Shown: in pieces, positions 17,169 through 26,892 of the stretch
How positions within the stretch are numbered: position 1 is the stretch's first letter
Layout of the letters: the number at the start of each line of letters is the position of its first letter
Source: Saccharothrix carnea
GTDB taxonomy: Bacteria > Actinomycetota > Actinomycetes > Mycobacteriales > Pseudonocardiaceae
Direction of reading: 5' to 3'
DNA: 64,000 bases
Assembly: GCF_003014735.1 (NCBI RefSeq)
Contig: NZ_PYAX01000013.1
Coordinates: 150,147-214,146 of the forward strand
Translations under genes and position numbers: made by a program
The notes under the pieces: generated by a model
What the model saw: only the letters and a program-made list of their open reading frames with translations
What the model was told of the DNA's origin: nothing
Databases searched by the model: none

Positions 17169-19550
17169 TTAACGCTGATCATTCAGGGGTGACGGGAGGT
17201 CGAACGCCTGAGAAGTAACCCCGCCAGGTTCAATCCCGTACATCCTCAGCCGTTCGGCCTCGGTAGTGCGGCCAATTCCGCGCAGGAACTCGATCAACTT
17301 CTCCATCGCCGATGATTGATGGATGCCGAGAGTTGGATGTGACGACACCTCCACGAGTCGCCGTAGTAGTGTTTCAGCCTCATCATACCGGTCGAGGAGT
17401 TCGAGCAGTTCGACTAGTTTCCTAGTAGCGATCCACTTGCCTCTGTCGTGCTGAACGCGTAGCGGTTTTTCGGCCTCCACGAGGCGGTGTAATTCCTGGA
17501 ACTTGTTCACGATCAGGTTCACCGCCAGCAGGTCGTCGGCGGCGCTGCGTTGGAACCAGGTGACCGCTTCCTCGACACGGTCCGTGTTCGCCAGATGCTG
17601 ACCCAGGTGCCACATCACGGGAGTGGAGCCAGCCTCGGCGTGCCGGCGAAGCAGCTCCTCGGCCGCTGTGTGATCACCTCGCCGCTGCAGCACTGTGGCC
17701 AAGCGGGACACACCGAGCGGGTTGCCCGTCTCGGCGTGTGCGCGCGCCCAGTGCAGCGCCTCCTCGTGCTCTCCCCGCCGTGTCAGGTCCAGGTCGAGTT
17801 GCAGCATCGCTCCGGTATTGCCGGCCTCGGCGGATGAGAGCAGCACCTGTTTTTTCTCGTCCTCGTATCCGGCGTGTCGCAGTATCCGTGCCAAAAAAAT
17901 CATCGATTCGGAGGTGCCGCCGTCTGCGGCCCGGCGGGCCCAGAGCACCGCCTCCTCGGCGCGTGTCGGCATCAGGTCGTCCGCGAGGACTCGCATCGCC
18001 TCGCGGTCTCCGCGCTCGGCGCGCTCGCGCAGGCCGTCCTCGGACTCCTGCAGATCTTCCAGGAAGATCGGAGGCCCTTCCCACGAAGAAGGATCGAGGC
18101 TATCGGCGCGAGCACGCCACCCATCGGCTTCACCTGCGGCTGTTCGGAGATCGTGCAACCAGGCCAGCAGGCGCATCGCCTCTGGGCTGTTGAGAGCGGC
18201 GGCCCGGGCGGCGAACCGCGCAGCCAGGTTGTACAGGCCGCGGCGTTGGGCGTCGGCGGCCAGCCGCTCCAGGTCGTCGACGTCGGAAGTGTGGTCCACC
18301 AAGGCGTTCCAGAGACTCTCCGGGCACGGTTCAGCCGCGCGGGTCTGCACGGCGTGCTGGTGGAGGAAGTCGTGTAACACGTAACCGTCCGCGGAGGCCC
18401 TCAGACCCGGCGTCGTGGGGCGTGGGGTAAGTGCCGCGATGCCACGGTGCTTCCTGGTAGCGCGTTTCAGTGCCTTGCCGAAGCGTTTCTTCCCGACCAG
18501 GCGTTGCTCGTCGGTCAGATAACCCGCCACCCCCGCCCATAGCACCTCCGGTGGTAGCGGGGAGAGGTGGCCGAGTCGGCGCGCGTCCATCGTCGCGGTG
18601 ATCACCGCATGCTCGACGGGCTGGGAGTGTGCGGTCTCGAGGTGGATGTCGAGCAGCTGAGGGCCACCGGACAGGACCTGGGTGATCGGCAGGCCATCGC
18701 CTGCTGTCTTGTGAGCGAGCGCCAGCCGCGGATCCCGAGCGGTGAAGCGGTCCAACTCGTCGGGGTCCACCTCGGCGAAACCGAGCGGCAGTCTGACTTC
18801 GACGACGTCCGCCTCGTCGAACAACTTGCCCGCCAAACTCGCCCGAGTCGATCCGCCCTGCCGCCTCCGTAACTCGTTCCAGTGGGAGGTCCACATGTCG
18901 GCGATGACCAGGAAAGGTGAAGGACGTTGCAGGACGAGCCGTAATCGATCCACTATCCCGACTGATTTCTTGGTGTCGAGATAGTCGATGTAGAGGTCGT
19001 CGAGCCACAACACATGCCTGGGGGGAGCCGGGGCACAGAGCAGCTCCAGCAAATGGTCGGGCCCCGTCGGGCGCATGACCGGCCAGGTCCGCAGCTGCTC
19101 GACCGCATGCAACGCCTCGTAGGCCGTGCGGGTCTTTCCGGTCGCCGATTCGCCGAACAGCACCACCATCCGCCCGCAGGGAAACGGCCCGCTCAACGCC
19201 TTTTGGAGATCCTGATCATGAGAGCGGGGGATGTAGAGCGGCGGACCGTCCAGTAAGGCACTTTCGATGTCGATCGACTTGTGGACGCCGAGATCGCGCC
19301 CGGTCAGCTCAATGATCGTCTTGGCCGACGTCCACGGATCCTCCGTCGGGGACTGTGACGATGAGGACGGACCGCTGGTGATTTGAACGCCACCGTAGAT
19401 GGCCCCCGCTTGCACTACCGGTCCGTTCACCGCTCCAGTCTCGTTGAGCATCGACGGTCCGTCGCCTAATTCCGTGTCCGGAGCATCTTTGTTGCGCACG
19501 CCATCGTCCCCCAGGCTCGCATCCTCGTCATTCCTCTGCTCTTCGCACAT
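17169..19550 (-). CDS. STAND-type ATPase with N-terminal RHIM-like motif and TPR/Sel1-like repeats
   Basis: A 793-residue cytoplasmic protein. A short N-terminus carries GAVNGPVVQAGAIYGG near residues 37-52, a motif resembling the RHIM-like amyloid signalling motifs of bacterial NLR-like proteins. The ATPase follows with FGESATGKTR near residue 137 and Walker B-like HVLWLDDLYIDY near 183. The central part shares LSGGPQLL and HAVITATMDARRLG with the STAND protein at 8529-11525 (LAAGPQLI and KAVITAALDARRVG), so the two are related. The C-terminal half consists of helical repeats (AGSTPVMWHLGQHLANTDRV and others). It lacks the nuclease-like N-terminus of its relative; if the motif works as in known systems, it would recruit a partner effector. 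ATG 19550 was chosen; upstream in-frame sequence is Arg/Pro-rich. Defence or signalling is inferred. Confidence 0.75.
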   Translation of the reverse strand: MCEEQRNDEDASLGDDGVRNKDAPDTELGDGPSMLNETGAVNGPVVQAGAIYGGVQITSGPSSSSQSPTEDPWTSAKTIIELTGRDLGVHKSIDIESALLDGPPLYIPRSHDQDLQKALSGPFPCGRMVVLFGESATGKTRTAYEALHAVEQLRTWPVMRPTGPDHLLELLCAPAPPRHVLWLDDLYIDYLDTKKSVGIVDRLRLVLQRPSPFLVIADMWTSHWNELRRRQGGSTRASLAGKLFDEADVVEVRLPLGFAEVDPDELDRFTARDPRLALAHKTAGDGLPITQVLSGGPQLLDIHLETAHSQPVEHAVITATMDARRLGHLSPLPPEVLWAGVAGYLTDEQRLVGKKRFGKALKRATRKHRGIAALTPRPTTPGLRASADGYVLHDFLHQHAVQTRAAEPCPESLWNALVDHTSDVDDLERLAADAQRRGLYNLAARFAARAAALNSPEAMRLLAWLHDLRTAAGEADGWRARADSLDPSSWEGPPIFLEDLQESEDGLRERAERGDREAMRVLADDLMPTRAEEAVLWARRAADGGTSESMIFLARILRHAGYEDEKKQVLLSSAEAGNTGAMLQLDLDLTRRGEHEEALHWARAHAETGNPLGVSRLATVLQRRGDHTAAEELLRRHAEAGSTPVMWHLGQHLANTDRVEEAVTWFQRSAADDLLAVNLIVNKFQELHRLVEAEKPLRVQHDRGKWIATRKLVELLELLDRYDEAETLLRRLVEVSSHPTLGIHQSSAMEKLIEFLRGIGRTTEAERLRMYGIEPGGVTSQAFDLPSPLNDQR

Positions 19551-19677
19551 CGCAGGGTGCCCTTCACCGTCGTTGCGCCGCAATGGACCAACCCTTAGTC
19601 GAAGAATCGGCGACCGAGAACGCATAAGTGCGGAATCGGAGCCACTCGACCGCCGCGACGGAGGTCTATCTCGTGAT

Positions 19678-20578
19678 CGGCTCTGGCGCACTTCCGGTGG
19701 TGGTGCGGTGGACCCCAGGCCGTGACGGGGTCGAGGGTTGTGGGACACCGCCGTGCGGGGAGGTCGCGGCCTACAGCACGTGCTGGGCCTCGGCCGCCGG
19801 ACTGCGCCAGGGAAAGCTCGCCGAGACCAACCTTCAACGCTGACAACAGATCCATGCCCTGCGCGAGGCCGGAGTTGGGTTGCTGGACTGTTCACGCCGC
19901 CTCGGCCTGGCGATGAACACGGTCAAGCGCTACGCCCGCGCGGCCACACCGGAACGCATCCAGCGGGTCCCCAAGTACCGGACCGGCATGGTCGGCTCGT
20001 ACCGGGACCACCTGCGTGCCCGCCGTGAACAGCAGCTGGGTGTGGGGGCCACCGCGCTGTTGGGCGAAATCCGCGCCCTGGGCCACAACGGCAGCCAGAA
20101 CCTCTTCGTGCGGTACCTGACCAGGGGCGGTACCTCGACGAGCATCCGCACCTCTCGTCACGTCGGGCCGCTCGACTGTTGCTGACTCGGCCGGAGAATC
20201 TCACCGAACGGCAACGAGAACGAGTCGAAGCCCTGACTTTGGCCTGTCCCGAGATGACGGCGCTGGCCGCCATCGTGCGTTCATTCGCCGCCCTACTGGC
20301 TCCCTGCAAGGACAACCCGGCCCGGTTGGCGGCATGGGCCACCGCCGCACGCGAGGCCGATCTACCGCACGTGCACTCCTTCGCCCGCGGCATCAACCAG
20401 GACATCGACGCCGTCACCGCCGCGATCACCCTCGACCACCACAACGGGCGCACCGAAGGCGTGAACACCAAGACGAAGCTGATCAAGCGCCAGATGTACG
20501 GACGAGCCGGCTTCACTCTCCTGCGCCACCGCATCCTCCTCGGCTAACACCACCACCGAAAGTGCGCCAGAGCCGCTC
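19678..20578 (+). mobile_element. ISL3-like insertion sequence remnant with terminal inverted repeats
   Basis: The left end has GGCTCTGGCGCACTTCCGGT and the right end carries the reverse complement with one mismatch (CCGAAAGTGCGCCAGAGCC), each continued by GGTGGTG/CACCACC. Between them is a fragmentary ISL3-type transposase. At about 900 bp it is shorter than intact ISL3 elements (about 1.3-1.5 kb), so an internal piece has been lost. Confidence 0.75.
19842..20547 (+). pseudogene. ISL3-family transposase fragments
   Basis: One frame encodes a helix-turn-helix part (GLLDCSRRLGLAMNTVKRYA, then RVPKYRTGMVGSYRDHL) and ends at 20185. A second frame from 20179 holds the conserved C-terminal part of ISL3 transposases: LTERQRERVEALTLACPEM, HSFARGINQDIDAVTAAI and the final TEGVNTKTKLIKRQMYGRAG. 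The N-terminal zinc-binding region and most of the catalytic centre are missing, so it is inactive. Confidence 0.8.
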
Positions 20579-20746
20579 GTGTTTGACAGACCCGACAACG
20601 GGATCGCGGTGGCGACGACGGGGGCCGGATGTCAGTGCGCCGTCACCCGCTTGGTCGTGTCGGAGGTAGTTCGGACGGGGTCATCCTGGCTGCCTGGCGC
20701 GGGTCCGCGCCCACAGGGGGTGCCGGGCGCCGCCCGGTGGAGAGCG

Positions 20747-21304
20747 ATGATGATCAAGTCGTTACGCACCTTCGTGGCCACGCTGATGACGCTCGTGTCC
20801 GCCCTGGCGCTGCTCGTGCTGGGACCGGCCGGGACGGCCTCGGCCGGGGTGCTGGACGTGACCTGCATTCCGCCCAGCAGCAACACCGCCACCTACAACC
20901 CGCCGCTGACCATGACCCCGCAGAACGGCACCCTCGCTGTCACGGCGCAGTACGGGCCGTGCGTGTCGCTGAGCAACCCGGCCCTGACTTCCGGCTCCTC
21001 CGCCGGCACCACCCCCGTATCGGGGCGGAGCTGCTTCGACCTGCTGCAGAGCGGGACCCCCGCCTTCACCATCACGTGGAACACCGGTCAGACCTCGACC
21101 GTCTCCGCCAACCGCATCTCCACCATCGTGGGTGCCGCCCTGGTGGTCACCTCCACCGGCACGGTCACCTCGGGCCTGTTCGCCGGCAGCGCCGTCGTGC
21201 AAGTGGTCACCAGCCCGGCCGCCGACGTGCTGCTGTGCACCGCCGGACTGGGCACGGTCTCCAGCACCTACGCCCTCATGACCCTGGAGATCACCTCACT
21301 CTGA
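20747..21304 (+). CDS. Secreted four-cysteine protein, paralog 1
   Basis: A 185-residue protein with a Sec signal peptide (hydrophobic stretch followed by a cleavage site near GTASAG, about residue 33). The mature domain of about 150 residues is beta-rich and has four cysteines at LDVTC, GPCVSLSN, RSCFDLL and LLCTAGL that probably form two disulfides. Other shared signatures are FTITWNTGQTSTVSAN, GTVTSGLFAGS and the C-terminal TLEITSL. Near-identical architecture is seen at 21654, 24459 and 26893, and a distant relative at 53747. Tandem ATGs at 20747 and 20750 follow GGAG at 20739-20742. I recognise no named family; the function is probably extracellular or surface-related. Confidence 0.8.
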   Translation: MMIKSLRTFVATLMTLVSALALLVLGPAGTASAGVLDVTCIPPSSNTATYNPPLTMTPQNGTLAVTAQYGPCVSLSNPALTSGSSAGTTPVSGRSCFDLLQSGTPAFTITWNTGQTSTVSANRISTIVGAALVVTSTGTVTSGLFAGSAVVQVVTSPAADVLLCTAGLGTVSSTYALMTLEITSL

Positions 21305-21653
21305 CCCCATCCCCCCACGACCGCCCCGTCATCGGTCCCGCGGCCGGTGGCGAGGCGGGGTCGTGCGGTTCGACGACGTCGCACCCCAGGCCCGCCACCG
21401 TCCGGGCACACATGGCGGAACACAGGTCGGCCCTCGCCCCTCCACCATCCCGGCACGGAACGGATACGTGGGTTGTTCCTCCCGGCCGAAGTCGGTGGGG
21501 TCCGGTGCCACACGGTGGTGGCGACGAAGGTCCGGACGTCTGTGCGTGGTCGCCCGTTCGGTCCTGTCGCGGCCCGCCCGAATGGGAGCACCCTGGTGGC
21601 CGGCGCGTGCTCGCGCCCACACGGGGTGCCGGGTGCCGCCCGGATGGAGAGCG
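21305..21653. other. Duplicated spacer upstream of a secreted-protein paralog
   Basis: No gene. The last about 90 bp before the gene at 21654 (GGCGCGTGCTCGCGCCC, then GGGGTGCCGGGTGCCGCCC, then GGAGAGCGATG) resemble the sequence before 20747 and, in reverse orientation, before 25013. The duplication therefore carried the promoter region along with the gene. Confidence 0.55.
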
Positions 21654-22211
21654 ATGATGATCAAGTCGTTACGCACCTTCGTGGCCACGCTGATGACGCT
21701 CGTGTCCGCCCTGGCGCTGCTCGTGCTGGGACCGGCCGGGACGGCCTCGGCCGGAGTGCTGGACGTGACCTGCACCCCGCCCAGCAGCAACAGCATCACC
21801 TACAACCCGCCGTTGACCCGGACGCCGCAGGACGTCACCATCGGCGTTTCAGCGCAGTACGGGCCGTGCGTGTCGCTGAGCAACCCGGCCCTGACCTCCG
21901 GCCACCGCGCCATCTCCGTGCTCTCGCCGGGATTCAGCTGCCTGGAACTGCTGAACAGCGGGTCCGTCACCTTCACCATCACCTGGAACACCGGCCAGAC
22001 CTCGACCGTCTCCGCCAACTACTCCGCTACCGTCGTGGGTGCCGCCCTGGTGGATGTCCGCACCGGCACGGTCACCTCCGGACTGTTCGCCGGCAGCACC
22101 GTCCTGCAGACCACCACCGGCCCGGCCACCGACGTGCTGCTGTGCACGGCCGGACTGGGCACGGTCTCCGGCATCTACTCCCTCGTCACCCTGGAGATCA
22201 CCTCACTCTGA
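21654..22211 (+). CDS. Secreted four-cysteine protein, paralog 2
   Basis: A 185-residue secreted protein whose signal peptide is nearly identical to that of the gene at 20747, and whose mature domain keeps all four cysteines (LDVTC, GPCVSLSN, FSCLELL, LLCTAGL) and the TFTITWNTGQTSTVSAN motif. The middle part (ALTSGHRAISVLSPG) is the most different, so selection or drift acts mainly there. It is a tandem duplicate in the same orientation as its neighbour, with a conserved GGAG and ATGATG start. Confidence 0.8.
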   Translation: MMIKSLRTFVATLMTLVSALALLVLGPAGTASAGVLDVTCTPPSSNSITYNPPLTRTPQDVTIGVSAQYGPCVSLSNPALTSGHRAISVLSPGFSCLELLNSGSVTFTITWNTGQTSTVSANYSATVVGAALVDVRTGTVTSGLFAGSTVLQTTTGPATDVLLCTAGLGTVSGIYSLVTLEITSL

Positions 22212-22890
22212 GCGGCCGTCCGCGAGGCGGCCTTGTCGCCTGTCCCGCGGTGGACACCGAATCCGCAAGGTCGCCCTCCCTGAACCTCCTGGACTGCCTC
22301 ACCGACGACGGGCTCGAGTACGACAGCGAGCCGGTCAGCCTCACCATCGTCCTGTGAACCGAGCCCTCCCCCTCAGCCCATCCGGGCGGAGATGAGGTGC
22401 GGTAATGGCCTTGCTCACACCGTCTCACACCCCGACGAGGTGCGAGTCGATGTGCACCGTGCGCTACGCCGGTGCACGACCCGCTCGAGGTCGATTCGGT
22501 CCAGCCCGCCTTCGGCTCCCGCCAGGTACCCCACCGCAGCCGCGAGCTGAGTCACGCTCACCTGGTCACCGGTGCTCTCACCGAATCGAACTGGTTGACA
22601 CATGAGGCTGTTCCGAGCTCGGGGATTCCCAATGCAAGGGTCGGAACTCGACACCACTGAACGTGGAGGTGCTCGCGGTGGTCTCTTGAGGTCACGTCCG
22701 TCCCGAGTGGTGCTCTGGATCGCAACTCCGACGTCCTGCCTCTCGGTCGTTGCGACGCGGTCGCGCACTCCGCCCATTCCGCTGTCCGAAGGCACGGGAG
22801 CAAGCATCGCGCCGAGAAATCGACTCACCGCGTCAACCGCCTGTCTGACTGGCGGGCGTCGCGTCCACCGAAGGGAATCGAGGAACCGCC
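22212..22890. other. Long spacer without a supported gene
   Basis: Nearly 680 bp between the secreted-protein gene and the isomerase pair. A minus-strand frame at 22415-22612 (with VTQLAAAVGYLAGAEGG) has some protein-like character but no ribosome binding site or recognisable family, and could be a gene fragment. The last part should hold the promoter of the isomerase genes. Confidence 0.35.
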
Positions 22891-23499
22891 GTGGTCGACC
22901 AAACCAGTCCACCTGAACCTCCTGCGGAACTCCCAGTGGGAGGGGATGGTGTCTTCGCCAGTGCGCGCCGGGTGGTGACCAGGGAGATCGAGGCGTCGTT
23001 GACCCGGGTCGAGGAGGAGGAGGCGCGGGCGCTCATCGCGGCGACCACAGAGTGCCAGCGGGTTTTCGTCCTGGGAGCAGGGCGGTCGAAGCTGGCTGTC
23101 GACGGGTTCGCGATGCGGTTGACGCACCTGGGGCTGACGGCGCACGTCGCCACGAACGTGACCACGCCGGCGATCGCCCCTGGCGACCTGCTGATCGTGT
23201 GCAGCGGCTCGGGCGAGACGCCCGGTGTCGTGGCGATCACGCGGCAAGCCATCCGGGCCGGAGCGCGGGTGGCGGTCGTCACCGCGACGCCGGACTCGGC
23301 GCTCGCCGCGCAGGCCGACCTCGTGGTGCGGCTGCGCGAGTACGGCGAGGACCACCAACTGTCGGCGTCGACCCAGTTCGTGGGGACGCTGTTCGAACAG
23401 GCCGCGTTCGTGTTCTTCGACTGCCTCGTCATGGTCATGCAGCGAACAGTCGGAGCGACCGCCGAGGACATGTTCGCGCGCCACACGAACCTGGAGTGA
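22891..23499 (+). CDS. hxlB: 6-phospho-3-hexuloisomerase (SIS domain)
   Basis: A 202-residue cytoplasmic sugar-phosphate isomerase. The SIS fold is clear: VFVLGAGRSKLAVDGFAMRL near residues 53-72, LLIVCSGSGETPGVV near 104-118 and the C-terminal EDMFARHTNLE, closely matching the ending of HxlB/PHI proteins. In the ribulose monophosphate pathway PHI converts 3-hexulose-6-phosphate to fructose-6-phosphate, but its usual partner (3-hexulose-6-phosphate synthase) is absent here. The next gene, 15 nt downstream, encodes a triosephosphate-isomerase-like protein, so the pair may instead act on another ketose or tetrose phosphate (inference). Start is GTG 22891 preceded by CGAGGAA. Confidence 0.8.
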   Translation: MVDQTSPPEPPAELPVGGDGVFASARRVVTREIEASLTRVEEEEARALIAATTECQRVFVLGAGRSKLAVDGFAMRLTHLGLTAHVATNVTTPAIAPGDLLIVCSGSGETPGVVAITRQAIRAGARVAVVTATPDSALAAQADLVVRLREYGEDHQLSASTQFVGTLFEQAAFVFFDCLVMVMQRTVGATAEDMFARHTNLE

Positions 23500-23514
23500 G
23501 CAGAGGAGGAGGAC

Positions 23515-24255
23515 ATGGGATTGCCGTCGCCGTTCACGTGCACCAACACCAAGGTCGAGTACAACCGGGAGCAGCTCTTCGACTGGCTCGACCACGTCGT
23601 GCTTCCACACGCCGCGGATCTCGCGCGGCTGTCGTTCTTCGCCTGCGTGCCGCACCCCTTGCTGATCCCCTTGATGGAGCACCTGCGCGGCAGTGGTGTC
23701 GCCGCGGGGGCGCAGGACTGCGCCGCGAGCGGCGACGAGGTCACCGGCGAGGTCGACGCGGATCTGCTCGCCGAGCTCGGGTGTCGCCACGTCATGCTCG
23801 GCCACGCCGACCGCAGGCGCGTGTTCGGCGAGGACGACGTCCTCGTGGCCAGGAAAGCGGAAGCGGCCGCGAGGGCGGGCATCACCCCGTTGGTGTGCGT
23901 CGGCGAGGAAGACCACCTGCCCGCCGAAGCGGCCTCCCGACACGTGGCCGCACAGGTCCGCACCGCGACCAGCCGACTTCCCCATGGCCGACCCGTCGTG
24001 ATCCTCTATGAGCCGAACTGGGCGATCGGTGCACGCCAAGGCGCCGACCCACACCATGCCGCGACCATCCTGCGCGCGCTGCGGGCCGCGACGACCGACC
24101 TCGATGTGCGCTTCCTCTATGGCGGCGCGGTGATCCCGGGCACCTACACCGCGCTGCGCTCCGCGGGGGACTGGGACGGCGTCGCCATCGGCCGCGCCGC
24201 GAGGGACCCCGGCATGCTTGCCGAGGTCACGGCCGAACTCCTGGCCCGTGGGTGA
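23515..24255 (+). CDS. Triosephosphate-isomerase-family protein
   Basis: A 246-residue TIM-barrel isomerase. The catalytic residues are all present: Asn11 and Lys13 (CTNTKVEYN), His97 in MLGHADRR and Glu166 in LYEPNWAIG, followed by the phosphate-binding FLYGGAVIPG and GVAIGRAA. Departures from housekeeping TpiA (ADRR for SERR, EPNWAIG for EPVWAIG, an unusual N-terminus) suggest a specialised substrate such as a tetrulose or erythrulose phosphate, as in EryI/LerI-type isomerases (inference). A very strong GAGGAGGAGG precedes ATG 23515. It probably forms an operon with the SIS-domain isomerase just upstream. Confidence 0.8.
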   Translation: MGLPSPFTCTNTKVEYNREQLFDWLDHVVLPHAADLARLSFFACVPHPLLIPLMEHLRGSGVAAGAQDCAASGDEVTGEVDADLLAELGCRHVMLGHADRRRVFGEDDVLVARKAEAAARAGITPLVCVGEEDHLPAEAASRHVAAQVRTATSRLPHGRPVVILYEPNWAIGARQGADPHHAATILRALRAATTDLDVRFLYGGAVIPGTYTALRSAGDWDGVAIGRAARDPGMLAEVTAELLARG

Positions 24256-24458
24256 AACTTGGAGGGCGGCCCGTGACGTGATGGTTGCGGACCAGTTGCT
24301 GACGATGTGCGTTCGACGCCGGCAGGATCAGCGAATGGACACGCCTCGCGAGGCGACTCGTTCGCCGAGCGAGGCGAACACCTCGACGAAGTCAGACCCG
24401 GACACCGCCACATCGTCCGCTCCGTCCGGTGGCGGGGGACGGTTTTGGGAACCGCGGG

Positions 24459-25013
24459 TCAGAGTGAGGTGATCTCCAGGGTGACGAGGGAGTAGATGCC
24501 GGCGACCGTGCCCAGCCCTGCGGTGCACGGCAGCACGGCGGTGGCCGGGCCGGTGGTGGTCTGCAGGACGGTGCTTCCGGTGAACAGGCCGGAGGTGACC
24601 GTGCCGGTGTGGGTGACCACCAAGGCCGCTCCCACGATGGTGGTGGTGCGGTTGGCGGAGATGGTCGAGGTCTGGCCGGTGTTCCAGGTGATGGTGAAGG
24701 TGGAAGGTCCGCCCGCCAGCAGGTCGAGGCAGCTCCGCCCCGGTACGACATTGGTGCGGGTGCTGGAGCCGGAGGTGACGGCCGGGTGGCTCAGCGACAC
24801 GCACGGCCCGTACTGCACCGTGGAAACGACGGTGACGGTCTGCGGGGTCATGGTGAGCGGCGGGGTGAAGGTGGCGTTCTCGCTGCTGGGTGGGGTGCAC
24901 GTCACGTCCAGCACCCCGGCCGATGCCGTCCCGGCCGGCCCCAGCACGAGCAGCGCCACAGTGCACACGGTCGTCATCAGCATGGCCGCGGCGGTGCGTA
25001 ACGACTTGGCCAT
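24459..25013 (-). CDS. Secreted four-cysteine protein, paralog 3
   Basis: A 184-residue secreted protein of the same family as 20747 and 21654, in opposite orientation. The signal peptide (LRTAAAMLMTTVCTVALLVL ending near GTASAG) has diverged more than the mature domain, which keeps the four cysteines (LDVTC, GPCVSLSH, RSCLDLL, LPCTAGL) and FTITWNTGQTSTISAN. ATG 25013 follows GGAGAGCG on the minus strand. It is convergent with the TIM-like gene, with about 200 bp of empty sequence between them. Confidence 0.8.
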   Translation of the reverse strand: MAKSLRTAAAMLMTTVCTVALLVLGPAGTASAGVLDVTCTPPSSENATFTPPLTMTPQTVTVVSTVQYGPCVSLSHPAVTSGSSTRTNVVPGRSCLDLLAGGPSTFTITWNTGQTSTISANRTTTIVGAALVVTHTGTVTSGLFTGSTVLQTTTGPATAVLPCTAGLGTVAGIYSLVTLEITSL

Positions 25014-25514
25014 CGTCGCTCTCCATTCAGGCGGCACCCGGCGCCCTCTGCGGACGCGAGCACGCGCCGGCCACCAGAGTGCTCCCGTCTGGTGAGCTGC
25101 GACAGCGCCGAACGGGCGACCACGCGCGGACGTCCGGCCACCCGTCTCACCCCGGCATGGCCCACAACACGGTAGTCCCCGTCGGAAGGAACGGCTCCCG
25201 TGAGTTCGGTGCGGAAGTGGTGGAGGGAGGAACGCCCGACCTGCGGTCCGCCACGCGGGTCAGGACGGTTCGGCTTCGGTTCGTCCGGGCCTGGTAGGCG
25301 GAATCCGCGCCGAGGCCGGGAAGCGGATCGGGAGCGGCGGGCTCGACGGACAGGTTCTCGGCGTTCTCGCAGGTCTTGGTCAACAGCTCGCAAGGTGGGT
25401 GCGGACACCACGGACTTCGGCCGGACAGGACGACAGTTGTCTGTTCCGTCTGAGGTCGGCGGAGGTACAGGTGCCTGGCCTGCGTCCGTCGGACCTGCCC
25501 GACGAATTCGGTGG
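25014..25514. other. Spacer carrying a second copy of the paralog promoter region
   Basis: The first about 90 bp are an inverted copy of the sequence preceding 21654, and similarity by eye to 21400-21560 continues further. No protein-coding frame is convincing. It ends in the debris of the transposase gene that follows. Confidence 0.45.
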
Positions 25515-26816
25515 TCAAGGGCGAGCGAGGCGACGGCTTCGGGCGGGGCGCTGACACGCTGTCCCGGCTCGGCGCCGTGCGCCGGCGGTGTTCGCGGTCC
25601 CCGCGGCGGCTCCCGTGACCCATGTCCGTTCGGTGCGGGGAGTCGCCGCGCGTCGACCGCGCTCTGTCCGGTCCCACCTGCGGCGTCGCCGGACCGCACG
25701 GGCCGCCTTTGCCGACCGGTCGCGGGATCGGGACGAGGCGGCTGCGGTGGGCTCAGCTTGCCTTTCAACCTGTTCGACGGGGCGTTCCCAGGGGTGGCGC
25801 AGGTCGGCGACCAGCGGGCGGGCCAGGCGGAGCTGCGCGTGGGCGGCCAGGATCAGCCAGGTCCAGCGGTCGGCGGCCTCGGGTGAACGCAGCCGTGGCC
25901 GGGTCCGGCCGAGGGTCTGCTTGAGCATGCGGTTCCAGGCTTGTGCGGTGGCGGTGCCGTAGAGGCGGGTGTCGGTGCGGGTCGGCACGTCCTCGGCGCC
26001 CCATGTTGTCGGGTTGCCGAAGACGAACTCGCCGCCGTGCTTGGGGAAACGTCCACCCAACGGGTTGTGGGCCCGAGGCGGGTCGGGCGGCGCAGCACCC
26101 GGTCCGACCGCATCCGTCCCAGCACCCGCACCGACAGATCCGCCAACAAGCAGGAGATGCGGGGCGCGTCGTAGCCGGCGTCGAGCACCACCAGGATCTC
26201 CGGATCGCCCTGCTGCCACTGGCCGGCGGCGACGAGTCGTTGGACCACCCCGCGCACCTGGGCGACGGTGACCGCAGCGAGGTCCGCACCGGGCGGGAGA
26301 CGGATCGCGTCCAACAGGGCGGTCGACGAGGTGCCGCCGGTCTCGAGCGCGGCCACGAACGAGTACGGCCATCCGGGGATCATGCGATGTTCACCCTTGC
26401 CGCGGCCGTAGACATGGCAGAACGACCGGTCCGGGCAGGCGGGTCGCACCGTCCGGCCGCAACCACGGCGAGACGTCCACCGCGAGCACCAGACGACCGT
26501 CGGCCGCCCGCGGCAACGGCATCCCGGCCAGCGCGCCCCGTAACCGGTCGACCTCAATACGGCCCTTGTTGACCGCGTCGTAGAGCCCGCCGTGCCCACG
26601 CCGATCCTCGGTCGCGAGCGGCAGACCGACCAGCGTCCGCACCGGCCCGTCGGCGCACAACACGGCGTCGGCCAGCTCGAACAGCCCGTCCGCCCGACGG
26701 GACAGACACCGGTGGAACTCCCGCCGGAAGCCGGACAACGTCCCGAGCGACCGCTCGCGGTCGAGATGGTGGACACTGATCACGCAGCCCTTTGGTCGAT
26801 CGTCCTTCTGTCGCAA
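25515..26816 (-). pseudogene. Transposase (DDE type, IS701/IS4-like), frameshifted and internally deleted
   Basis: Three frames must be joined. The N-terminal part from 26816 has FRREFHRCLSRRADGLFELA and LVLAVDVSPWLRPDG (probable first catalytic Asp). The middle part has MIPGWPYSFVAALETG and EILVVLDAGYDAPRISCLL (probable second Asp). The last part has GGEFVFGNPTTWG and then jumps directly from LYGTATAQAWNR to LKQTLGRTRPRL and PEAADRWTWLILAAHAQLRL. Compared with the intact transposases I know of this type, roughly 80 residues, including the region of the last catalytic acid, are missing at that jump. The element is dead. Confidence 0.75.
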
Positions 26817-26892
26817 GAGTGATGATCAACCAAGGGCTGCTTCCATGATCAACCGGAGTGCACATCACCGACCGGGACCTCAAAAGACAAGC

